11,985 bases of DNA from Planctomycetota bacterium (GTDB taxonomy: Bacteria > Planctomycetota > PUPC01), in the NCBI GenBank assembly GCA_003559755.1, contig PWKM01000258.1:1-11985 (forward strand), in the 5' to 3' direction. Every line of letters starts with the position of its first letter. Position 1 is the stretch's first letter. The notes beneath the pieces were generated by a model. That model was not told the origin of the DNA. It worked only from the letters and a program-made list of their open reading frames with translations, and did no database searches. The position numbers and the translations under genes are program-made. Positions 1-6,697 of the stretch are shown here, one piece after another.

Positions 1-709
1 ACAGCGTTTTCACGCTGCCGTCATCATACTCATCGACGAATTCGTCGGGAAAACGGGCCATATATACGGTGTTGTCTCCCCCCGCACCGCCGCGATGGGA
101 TGCCTCGTATGCGGGGATCGTGACGAACCGGGGCGGATCGCAGTGATGGTCCGCCACACTCCGCTGCTCCTTCCACTTCGACTCATCGCAACGCCCGTTG
201 GATACGTGGTCGGCCGCCGCGACCCAGTCCAGCCCCGTCAAATGCCGTGCGGCAGTGAAACAGAAGTTGAGTGAGCGGCAGGTGTCCACGTGGCAATTCG
301 ACAGGATCGTATGGACGTGCGGATCGCCCCAGTAGATGCCCGGAACGTCGTCCGACGTGCATAACGTGGGGTTCGAGTGCTCCCCCAGCGGGCCCAAGCC
401 GGCACGGAGACGGAACAGACCTTCGCCCAACAGTCGGACACCCGTCAGCCGCCCTGCTGCGGGAACGCCCCGGCGAAAGGTGAGAACGGCGGGGGCCTGC
501 TCGGGTATGTCGAGCTCCAGTCGCCCGTCACACTGCAACGAGGGGTGGCCCTGCTCGTCGAGCACGGCGATTCGCACGTCGAACGCTTCGCCGGGCCGAG
601 TGACCGACGGGACGACGACGTTCAGTGCAGCGGGCGGTCCGCCGGGAGCTTCCCGGGCGAGTACCCGCTGATGAAAAGAGGACGGATAGTCTGCGATAGG
701 TTCCATCAT
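1..709 (-). CDS. PHP-domain metallohydrolase, DUF3604-like (partial, C-terminus off window)
   Basis: The frame stays open from an ATG at 709 leftward to the window edge, giving 236 residues with the 3' part missing. Residues about 25-115 look like a beta-rich accessory domain. The PHP metal-binding start follows: the WGDPHVHT motif at 127-134 (H131, H133 and D129), then AADHVS at 165-170 (D167, H168), then E202 in a YEASH context. In PHP proteins these residues bind a di- or trinuclear metal centre used for phosphoester or related hydrolysis. The motif order and the domain in front resemble DUF3604-type proteins, whose substrates are mostly unknown. I chose the start at 709 because its ATG overlaps the TGA of the upstream radical SAM gene as ATGA, which implies translational coupling. 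A second ATG follows directly at 706. The product has no signal peptide, so it is probably cytoplasmic. The PHP assignment is firm; the exact subfamily is an inference from half a protein. Confidence 0.85.
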   Translation of the reverse strand, partial: MMEPIADYPSSFHQRVLAREAPGGPPAALNVVVPSVTRPGEAFDVRIAVLDEQGHPSLQCDGRLELDIPEQAPAVLTFRRGVPAAGRLTGVRLLGEGLFRLRAGLGPLGEHSNPTLCTSDDVPGIYWGDPHVHTILSNCHVDTCRSLNFCFTAARHLTGLDWVAAADHVSNGRCDESKWKEQRSVADHHCDPPRFVTIPAYEASHRGGAGGDNTVYMARFPDEFVDEYDDGSVKTL

Positions 710-2016
710 GTAGTCTGTGGTTCTGGGACGTCGCTCGGTGCGAGGGGCAGGCCGGACCGATTCGCGGAAAAGCGCATGCCGAGATTGAGCGCGGTGAAAA
801 ATAGCGGGTGCCTCCAGTGGCGCGGCAGCCGTTTCAGAATCGAGCTCGGGCGATAAAAGGACCGCCGAACCCGGTTTTGCCCCTCGGCCAGCTCCCGGGC
901 AGTCATCCGAGCGGGCCGGAAGACCACCGTGGTGTGGTCGTAGTACTGCCAGTCCTCGGTGAACAACCGCCCCTGGCCGTTGAGTTCCTTATACAGCTCG
1001 GTGCCTGGATAGGGCGTGAGGATATTGAATGTAGCCGAGTGGACTCGTGACCGCATCAGAAAATCGACCGTCTCGTCGAATATTCCGGGTTCATCTGTGT
1101 CGAACCCGAACACAACGGAGGCGTGAAAGAAGATTCCCGCCGCCTGGATGCGCTCGATGGCCTCGGCCAAATCGGCCTGGTCACGGTACGACTTCTTCAT
1201 TCGTTTCATCGATTCATGCGATACGGTCTCCATCCCGAAGAGCAGCCCGCGGCAGCCGCTCTCGCGGGCAGCCCGCATCAGGTCGTCGCGTTCCGCGAAG
1301 GACATCGATGACTGCCCGACCCAGGAGATGTTCAACGGCTTGAGCGCCTCGAACAGTTCCAGCGCATAATCGGGCCGTGCGATCACGTTGTCGTCCAGAA
1401 TCAGATGATACTTGCGGCCCGACAGCTTCACGTCCTCGACCACCCAGTCCACGGGAAACGTCCGTATCTTCCGGCCGTACACGCGCGAGACCGAGCAGAA
1501 CTCGCAGTTGTACGGGCAGCCCCGGGTCGTCATCAGCGGGTTGACGTTCATAAACCGTTTCACCGGGCCGAGGTCGCGGCGGGGATGCGGGATTTTCGCC
1601 AGGTCGGCCGGCCCATCGGACGCATACAGCGGCTCCAACTTGCCCGCCTCGGCATCGGCCACTACCTGCGGCCAGACGGGTTCGCCTTCGCCCACGACGA
1701 CGGCGTCCGCGTGCTGCCCGGCCTCCTCCGGGAGGACCGACGCATGGATGCCCCCGATGACCACCATTGCTCCTTTGTCGCGAAAATGGTCGGCGATCAG
1801 GTACCCGCGCGGGGCGTTCGCCGTCATCAGACTGAGGCCCACCAAGTCCGGCTCGAGCGAGAAGTCCACATCCTCGAACTCCTCCATTACCACGCGCACG
1901 TCGTGGCGCTCGTCGGTCAGCGCAGCGAGCACCTGGAGAGCCACTTCCGGAATCTGGAGCGCGGCGAGCGTCCGGCGGGCCACATCCTGACAGGGTGAAA
2001 CGAGCAGAATCTTCAT
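706..2016 (-). CDS. B12-binding-domain-type radical SAM protein
   Basis: The protein has 436 aa. Residues 1-125 form a Rossmann-like cobalamin-binding-type domain: it opens MKILLVSP, with GLSLMTAN at 60-67, VVIGGIHAS at 85-93 and VVVGEGE at 106-112. The radical SAM core follows, with the [4Fe-4S] cysteines C167, C171 and C174 in RGCPYNCEFC (CxxxCxxC). A further conserved block is LLFGMETVS at 258-266, and YPGTELY lies at 336-342. Such enzymes cleave S-adenosylmethionine reductively to a 5'-deoxyadenosyl radical; many members methylate or rearrange unreactive carbons. I see no DxHxxG cobalamin ligand motif, only DERHDV at 35-40, so true B12 binding is uncertain. The frame is open upstream to 2166. 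I start at 2016 because a strong GAGGGGG ribosome site lies 5 nt upstream and family members begin with this MKILLVSP strand. The gene is coupled by ATGA to the PHP gene downstream. Substrate unknown. Confidence 0.93.
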   Translation of the reverse strand: MKILLVSPCQDVARRTLAALQIPEVALQVLAALTDERHDVRVVMEEFEDVDFSLEPDLVGLSLMTANAPRGYLIADHFRDKGAMVVIGGIHASVLPEEAGQHADAVVVGEGEPVWPQVVADAEAGKLEPLYASDGPADLAKIPHPRRDLGPVKRFMNVNPLMTTRGCPYNCEFCSVSRVYGRKIRTFPVDWVVEDVKLSGRKYHLILDDNVIARPDYALELFEALKPLNISWVGQSSMSFAERDDLMRAARESGCRGLLFGMETVSHESMKRMKKSYRDQADLAEAIERIQAAGIFFHASVVFGFDTDEPGIFDETVDFLMRSRVHSATFNILTPYPGTELYKELNGQGRLFTEDWQYYDHTTVVFRPARMTARELAEGQNRVRRSFYRPSSILKRLPRHWRHPLFFTALNLGMRFSANRSGLPLAPSDVPEPQTT

Positions 2017-2021
2017 AACAG

Positions 2022-2028
2022 CCCCCTC
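2022..2028 (-). promoter_or_regulatory. Ribosome binding site fixing the radical SAM start
   Basis: On the minus strand this reads GAGGGGG, 5 nt before the ATG at 2016. No comparable site precedes the more upstream in-frame ATG at 2166, so it decides the start and removes 50 residues that look unlike any domain. Confidence 0.7.
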
Positions 2029-2116
2029 GCAGTCGCCAGTTCGAGGTCCAGCAGACACGGAATCGCGGGCCAGGGAACGATTTGCCCCGACCCACCGCTG
2101 GATGTATAAGAAACAG

Positions 2117-2145
2117 AACTTACCGGGCGGACCGAGACCTGTCAA
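2117..2145 (-). promoter_or_regulatory. Sigma70-type promoter for the radical SAM-PHP unit
   Basis: Read on the minus strand, a perfect -35 TTGACA (2145-2140) is followed after 17 bp by TAAGTT (2122-2117), a 3/6 match to TATAAT. Transcription would start near 2110, giving a leader of about 95 nt before the ATG at 2016. The -35 and spacing are good and the -10 is weak. A TATACA further along (near 2107-2102) is an alternative -10 but is too far from the TTGACA. Confidence 0.45.
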
Positions 2146-2191
2146 GCGCCCGAAGCCCCGCGCCATAAGACCGGATTGGCCGGGCGGGGTG

Positions 2192-2220
2192 CTGGCGCAC
2201 GTCCCCCATCCCGATATAAT
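2192..2220 (+). promoter_or_regulatory. Promoter of mfd, -10 adjoining the start codon
   Basis: A perfect TATAAT lies at 2215-2220. A weak -35, CTGGCG (3/6), lies 17 bp upstream at 2192-2197. The initiation point expected about 7 nt after the -10 falls at about 2227-2229, which is at or beside the mfd ATG (2229). No Shine-Dalgarno sequence fits between them. The mRNA would therefore be leaderless or nearly so. The 11 bases from 2213 (GATATAATGGA) recur exactly at 6654. Confidence 0.55.
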
Positions 2221-2228
2221 GGACCTGG

Positions 2229-5200
2229 ATGAAGCTGCTGGCCCCTATTCTGGAGAGCCGCGAGCTCTCGCAGGTGCTCAACAACCTGACCACGCCGGGA
2301 CCCGGGCGGCTGCCCAGGGTGCGGGTCGGTGGGTTGTGGGGCTCAGCGTGCGCCTATTTCGCGGCGGGGCTGGCCGCCGGCCTCGAGCAGGGAGTCGCCC
2401 CGGACCTCCCCCCTGACCGGCTTCCCGGCGGCATCCTGGTGGTCGCGCCCAGCGTCGATGTCGCCGATGAACTGGCGGCCGATTTCCGACTGTTCTCCGA
2501 ACGTCGGCCAATGGTGTTCCCCGCCTGGGACGCTCTCCCCGAGGAGCCGGAGCTCATCAACCACGAGATATTCGGCGAACGGCTGGCGGTGCTGAACACT
2601 CTGCTGTTCGACCGTGATGCGAGCGAACGAGCCCGCTCCGAGACGGTGATCACCTCAATCCAGGCGCTGCTCCAGCCGGTCGTCCCGCCCGACACGCTCC
2701 TCGCCTCCGCCCTCGAATTCCGTCCGGGCGAAGAGCTCGAGCCGGAGGAACTGGCCGAACTCCTGGTTGACCAGGGGTTCGAGCGGGAGGAGGTCGCCGA
2801 GATTCCCGGCACTTTCGCCGCGCGGGGCGGGATCGTCGATATCTACCCGTTCGGCTCGCAACGGCCGGTGCGGCTCGAGTTCTTCGGCGACGAGATCGAG
2901 TCCATACGCCAGTACGACCCCGGCACCCAGCGGTCGCTGAAGCAGGCCGAGCTCGCCCGGATCATCGCCATCGGCAGCGAGGCCTGCCCACAGGTCCTGC
3001 AGATGCAGGAAGTGCCCAGCTTCTTCGTCTATGTGCCGCGCGACTGGGTGGTCCTGCTCGCCGAACCGGTCGAAATCCAGGAGCGGGCGGAACGACTGGC
3101 CGCTGCTGAGCGCGAGGGGAGCCGGCTCTTCTCCTACGAAAAGATCGCCCGGGCGTGGAACGAACGGCCGGTCATCGAGTCCGGCCTGCTGCGACTGCCC
3201 CGCCACGAAGACGGCGTGAACTTCGATACCGCGCCGACGGACCAGTTCTCGGGGCAGGTGGACCGGGTGGACGACGACCTCCGGGGCTACGTCGAAACCA
3301 GCGACCGGGTGGTGATCTTCTGTAACAACTCGGCCGAGGAACAACGGCTGTGCGAGCTGCTGGCCGGGACCGACCTGGAGAACGCGCCCGAGATCGAGTA
3401 CGCCATCGGGCACCTGTGGCACGGGTTCCGGTTCGGTACCGGCCGCACCACGTTCATCGCCCACCACGACATCTTCCAGCGATACCACCGGCACCGCACG
3501 GTCCGGCCCCGCGCCCCCAGCGAACCGATCGAGACGTTCGCCGAGCTCCACACGGGCGACTACGTGGTCCACGTATCGCACGGGATCGCCCGGTACCGCG
3601 GGCTGATCCAGCTCGAGCAGGGCGGCGAGATGCGTGAGTTCCTCGACCTGGAGTTCGCCGAAGAGGTCCGGCTGTACGTGCCAACCACCAAGATCGACCT
3701 CGTGCAGAAGTACCTCGGCTCGGCGGCCGCGCCGTCGTTGAGCACAATCGGCGGCCGGCGCTGGGAGAAGCAGAAGAAGGCCGCCCGCGAGTCGGTCCAC
3801 CAGCTCGCCCTCGAGCTCCTCGAGGTCCACGCGGCCCGGGAAAAAGCCCCGGGCATCCGGTTCCCGCCCGACGACCACATGATGCGCGAGTTCGAGCAGG
3901 CGTTCATCTATCCTGAGACCGGCGACCAAGTCCACGCCATCGATGAGATCAAGCGGGACATGCAGTCCGAGAGGCCGATGGACCGCCTGCTGTGCGGCGA
4001 CGTGGGCTACGGCAAAACCGAGCTGGCGATGCGGGCGGCGTTCAAGGCGGTCGAGGCGGGGAAACAGGTGGCCGTGCTCGTGCCCACCACAATCCTCGCA
4101 CAGCAGCACTACCACACGTTCACCGAACGGATGGCCGACTACCCGGTCATCGTCGACTACATCAGCCGGTTCAAGACCCGCGGCGAGCAGCAGGAGACGC
4201 TCGCGGCGCTGTCCGAGGGCCGGCTGGACATCCTCATCGGCACACACCGGCTGCTCAGCCGCGACGTCAAGTTCCACGATCTGGGCCTGCTCATCATCGA
4301 CGAGGAACAGCGGTTCGGCGTCGAGCACAAGGAACGGCTCAAGCGGCTGAGATACACCGTCGATGTGCTGACCATGACCGCCACCCCGATCCCCCGGACG
4401 CTCCATATGTCGCTGCTCGGGCTGCGCGATATCTCGTCGCTCGCCACCCCGCCGCAGGACCGGCTGGCGATCCATACTGAGGTCCGACGGTTCAACGGCG
4501 ACCTGGTCCGCGAGGCGATTCTCCGCGAGTTGAACCGCGACGGGCAGGTGTTCTTCGTCCATAACCGGGTACACGACATCAACCACGTCGCCCACCGGGT
4601 GGCGAAGCTGGTCCCGGAAGCACGGCTGATCGTCGCCCACGGCCAGATGAAGGAGAACCGGCTGGAGGGGCGGATGGGTCGGTTCGTGGCCGGCGAGGCG
4701 GACGTGCTCGTGTCCACCTCCATCATCGAGTCCGGGCTGGACATCCCGACGGCCAACACGATCATCATCCACGAAGCGGACATGTTCGGGCTGGCAGACC
4801 TGCACCAGCTCCGGGGCCGCGTCGGACGGTACAAGCATCGCGCATACGCCTATATCCTTCTGCCAGAGAGCCGGCCGATAACCCGCCACGCGCTCAAACG
4901 GCTGAAGGCCATCGAGGAGCACAGCGAGCTCGGCTCGGGGTTCAAGCTGGCCATGCGCGACCTCGAAATCCGCGGGGCGGGGAATATCCTGGGGGCGAAA
5001 CAGAGCGGGCATATCGCCGCCGTCGGCTACGAGCTCTACTGCCAACTGCTGGACCAGGCGGTCCGCGAACTCAAGCACGAGGAGCTCGAAGAACGGTCGG
5101 AGGTCGACCTGGACCTCCAGCTCGACGCGTATCTGCCCACCAGCTACATTCGCAGCGACTTGCTGAAGATGGAGGCGTACAGGCGGCTGGCGCGGGCCCG

Positions 5201-5546
5201 CACGGTGGAAGAGGTCCGCGACGCCGAGGCCGAGATGGAGGACCGGTTCGGACGACCGCCCGATCTGGCGGTGAACCTGGTCGCCAAGCATCGGCTCCGT
5301 GTCCGGCTCGAACCGAGGACGGTGACCTATGTCGGACTTCGCGACGACCACCTGCTGGTCAAGTTCGAGAAACGCGAGCTCGTCGAACCGATCGCGAACG
5401 GGAACGCGGAGATCCGGTTCATCTCGCCGACCTCCGCCCACCTGCTCCTGCCGCCGACCAGCCGAACGCCCGAACGTGTCGTCGATCATCTCGAACACCT
5501 GCTGGACGACGCAGCGGGCTCCGAGGGGCAACCCTCATCGTCATGA
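2229..5546 (+). CDS. mfd: Transcription-repair coupling factor Mfd
   Basis: This 1105-aa protein is of normal Mfd length. Mfd displaces RNA polymerase stalled at lesions and recruits UvrA to template-strand damage in the cytoplasm. Residues 1-340 form the UvrB-like module, with GTFAARGGIVDIYPFG at 194-209. The CarD-like RNA-polymerase-interacting domain centres on GDYVVHVSHGIARYRGL (443-459). The RecG-like translocase follows: Walker A GDVGYGKTE (590-598), DEEQ box (691-694), TATPIPRTL (717-725), SGLDIP (835-840) and QLRGRVGR (860-867). The TRG region, with MRDLEIRGAGNILG, lies at 909-922. The C-terminal domain from about 960 masks the UvrA-binding surface in known Mfd. The ATG at 2229 fits the family N-terminus but has no ribosome site and sits just past a TATAAT. 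All key ATPase motifs are intact. It is divergent from the radical SAM unit, and its stop overlaps a candidate mini-ORF. Confidence 0.98.
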   Translation: MKLLAPILESRELSQVLNNLTTPGPGRLPRVRVGGLWGSACAYFAAGLAAGLEQGVAPDLPPDRLPGGILVVAPSVDVADELAADFRLFSERRPMVFPAWDALPEEPELINHEIFGERLAVLNTLLFDRDASERARSETVITSIQALLQPVVPPDTLLASALEFRPGEELEPEELAELLVDQGFEREEVAEIPGTFAARGGIVDIYPFGSQRPVRLEFFGDEIESIRQYDPGTQRSLKQAELARIIAIGSEACPQVLQMQEVPSFFVYVPRDWVVLLAEPVEIQERAERLAAAEREGSRLFSYEKIARAWNERPVIESGLLRLPRHEDGVNFDTAPTDQFSGQVDRVDDDLRGYVETSDRVVIFCNNSAEEQRLCELLAGTDLENAPEIEYAIGHLWHGFRFGTGRTTFIAHHDIFQRYHRHRTVRPRAPSEPIETFAELHTGDYVVHVSHGIARYRGLIQLEQGGEMREFLDLEFAEEVRLYVPTTKIDLVQKYLGSAAAPSLSTIGGRRWEKQKKAARESVHQLALELLEVHAAREKAPGIRFPPDDHMMREFEQAFIYPETGDQVHAIDEIKRDMQSERPMDRLLCGDVGYGKTELAMRAAFKAVEAGKQVAVLVPTTILAQQHYHTFTERMADYPVIVDYISRFKTRGEQQETLAALSEGRLDILIGTHRLLSRDVKFHDLGLLIIDEEQRFGVEHKERLKRLRYTVDVLTMTATPIPRTLHMSLLGLRDISSLATPPQDRLAIHTEVRRFNGDLVREAILRELNRDGQVFFVHNRVHDINHVAHRVAKLVPEARLIVAHGQMKENRLEGRMGRFVAGEADVLVSTSIIESGLDIPTANTIIIHEADMFGLADLHQLRGRVGRYKHRAYAYILLPESRPITRHALKRLKAIEEHSELGSGFKLAMRDLEIRGAGNILGAKQSGHIAAVGYELYCQLLDQAVRELKHEELEERSEVDLDLQLDAYLPTSYIRSDLLKMEAYRRLARARTVEEVRDAEAEMEDRFGRPPDLAVNLVAKHRLRVRLEPRTVTYVGLRDDHLLVKFEKRELVEPIANGNAEIRFISPTSAHLLLPPTSRTPERVVDHLEHLLDDAAGSEGQPSSS

Positions 5547-5692
5547 GGTATCGCGAGATGGCCCGTACAACGAAGAGCGAGCGACCTTCGCACCGCGGAA
5601 ACCGAACGAGGCAGAAACCCACTAAACGCCCCGAATCGCCGGCCGGCGCAGCACGACGCGCTTGCAGTTTTCCTGTCGATACCGCACAATAA
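5543..5692 (+). CDS. Candidate basic mini-ORF (49 aa) overlapping the mfd stop
   Basis: An ATG at 5543 overlaps the mfd TGA as ATGA and opens a 49-codon frame ending in TAA at 5690-5692. The product would be strongly basic: 10 Arg and 3 Lys against 4 acidic residues. It has one Cys and no membrane segment or motif I recognise. The coupling geometry is like that of real downstream genes. However, the composition (Arg, Pro, Ala, Gly) is what random GC-rich sequence gives, so it may be chance. It occupies most of the 193-bp mfd-tatC gap, which otherwise holds only a 12-bp palindrome (5637-5648, CGCCGGCCGGCG) and a weak promoter candidate. Confidence 0.2.
   Translation: MRYREMARTTKSERPSHRGNRTRQKPTKRPESPAGAARRACSFPVDTAQ
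5662..5690 (+). promoter_or_regulatory. Weak candidate promoter for tatC
   Basis: TTGCAG (5662-5667) and CACAAT (5685-5690) are separated by 17 bp, matching 3/6 and 4/6 of the sigma70 consensus. A start near 5697 would give a leader of about 43 nt before the GTG at 5740. The spacing is right but both boxes are imperfect, and read-through from mfd is equally possible because no terminator is visible between the genes. Confidence 0.3.
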
Positions 5693-5725
5693 CCTCGTTG
5701 GAGAATGAGCGCCGGGCTGTGATTC

Positions 5726-5731
5726 AGGAGG
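5726..5731 (+). promoter_or_regulatory. Ribosome binding site fixing the GTG start of tatC
   Basis: A perfect AGGAGG lies 8 nt before GTG at 5740. The frame is open further upstream but without such a site. Confidence 0.75.
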
Positions 5732-5739
5732 ACCGAGCC

Positions 5740-6591
5740 GTGAGCGAGAGCGAGAAGCGGATGCCGATCGGCGGGCACCTCGAGGAGCTCCGGCTGCGCC
5801 TGATCGTCTGCATCGCCGGCGTCTTCCTGGCGACCATCATCGCCTACATCTACAGCCCCAGTGTGTTCTACCCGATGCTCCGGGCTCCGCTCGATGCCGT
5901 CCAGGGCCGGGACGCAGACAACCCCTTCGTGCTCCGCACGCCGCTGCTCGACCTTCTCGCACGACAGCGCGCGGCAATCACCGACGACCCGCAGGCCGAG
6001 GCCGAGCCGATCCACCTCCATTACCAGTCGCTGATCGTCCCGTTCGTGGTCCGGTTGAAGGTCGCCCTGGTCATCGGGATTCTGATCGCCCTCCCCCTCA
6101 TCGTTTATCAGTTCTGGGCGTTCGTGTCGGCGGGCCTCTACCCCAGCGAGCGGCGATATGTGTATCGCTACGGCCCCGGCTCGTTCCTGCTTTTTATCGC
6201 CGGCGCCCTGTTCGCCTATTTCGTCGTCCTGCCCCTGGGGGTCGTCTTTCTGCTTCGGCAGGGCGACCTGTTCGACCTGCAGGCGATCATCACCATCGAC
6301 CGCTACGCGCCGTTCGTTATGTGGCTGATCCTGGGGTTCGGGCTGATCTTCCAGATGCCGCTTGTGGCGGTGTTCCTCACCAAAATCGGCGTGCTGGGCC
6401 CGGCCGAACTGGGCCGATGGCGCAAGGTGGCCGTCGTGGCGGCCTTCGTCCTCGCCGCCGTGTTGACGCCGCCCGACCCGTTCACCCAAATTGCGATGGC
6501 ACTGGCGATGGTCGGCCTGTACGAATTCAGCATATTGTTGGCGCGTCTGGCGGCGCGGGGCCGGCACGAGGCGGAAAAAGCCGCCGAATGA
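5740..6591 (+). CDS. tatC: Twin-arginine translocase subunit TatC
   Basis: This 283-aa polytopic membrane protein forms the receptor core of the Tat pathway, which exports folded proteins with RR signal peptides. Its signatures are HLEELR at 13-18 (signal-peptide site near E15), YQFWAFVSAGLYPSERR at 123-139 (E137 matches the Glu of the second signal-binding loop) and TPPDPFTQ at 243-250 (conserved Asp in the last periplasmic loop). Hydrophobic segments fall at about 22-40, 98-122, 148-172, 191-213, 229-243 and 250-268, the usual six. The first periplasmic loop is about 30 residues longer than in E. coli TatC (roughly 55-90, acidic). I start at GTG 5740 because AGGAGG lies 8 nt upstream and the protein then begins like its family. 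An ATG at 5761 is less well placed. No tatA or tatB is adjacent, so these must lie elsewhere. TatC identity is certain. Confidence 0.96.
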   Translation: MSESEKRMPIGGHLEELRLRLIVCIAGVFLATIIAYIYSPSVFYPMLRAPLDAVQGRDADNPFVLRTPLLDLLARQRAAITDDPQAEAEPIHLHYQSLIVPFVVRLKVALVIGILIALPLIVYQFWAFVSAGLYPSERRYVYRYGPGSFLLFIAGALFAYFVVLPLGVVFLLRQGDLFDLQAIITIDRYAPFVMWLILGFGLIFQMPLVAVFLTKIGVLGPAELGRWRKVAVVAAFVLAAVLTPPDPFTQIAMALAMVGLYEFSILLARLAARGRHEAEKAAE

Positions 6592-6633
6592 GGCCGGGGC
6601 TGTCCTTTACCTGCCTCGAAATCAGGCGTTGGA

Positions 6634-6661
6634 TTGATTTTGCAGGCGGCTCAGATATAAT
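6634..6661 (+). promoter_or_regulatory. Sigma70-type promoter of the endonuclease III-like gene
   Basis: TTGATT (6634-6639, 4/6) and a perfect TATAAT (6656-6661) are 16 bp apart. The start would be near 6668, giving a leader of about 30 nt with AGGAGG before the TTG at 6698. The 11 bases GATATAATGGA (6654-6664) are identical to those in front of mfd. The genes downstream follow with short gaps and no clear terminator, so this may also serve hisG and the TPR gene. Confidence 0.6.
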
Positions 6662-6687
6662 GGAGTTTTGCGAGCGAAATGTCACTG

Positions 6688-6693
6688 AGGAGG
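6688..6693 (+). promoter_or_regulatory. Ribosome binding site that selects a TTG start
   Basis: AGGAGG ends 4 nt before TTG at 6698. No in-frame ATG or GTG is better placed; the nearby ATG at 6679 is in another frame. The strong site makes the TTG start credible. Confidence 0.65.
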
Positions 6694-6697
6694 GATA

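Noticed and set aside
2655..5531. A very long open frame (958 codons) on the minus strand opposite mfd
   Set aside because: It is the mirror of mfd codon bias in GC-rich DNA. Its product has no recognisable motifs, whereas mfd on the plus strand has every family motif.
5637..5648. 12-bp palindrome CGCCGGCCGGCG as an operator
   Set aside because: Short GC-only palindromes are expected by chance in DNA of this composition and it does not overlap a promoter.
5419..6567. A 382-codon minus-strand frame spanning the mfd end and tatC
   Set aside because: It is antisense to a clear TatC with intact membrane segments, its product is His/Gln/Asp-rich without a domain, and it crosses two real genes.
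6570..6585. GGCGG-aaaaag-CCGCC hairpin as a tatC terminator
   Set aside because: It lies inside the tatC coding end and has no T-run; the C-terminal codons explain it.
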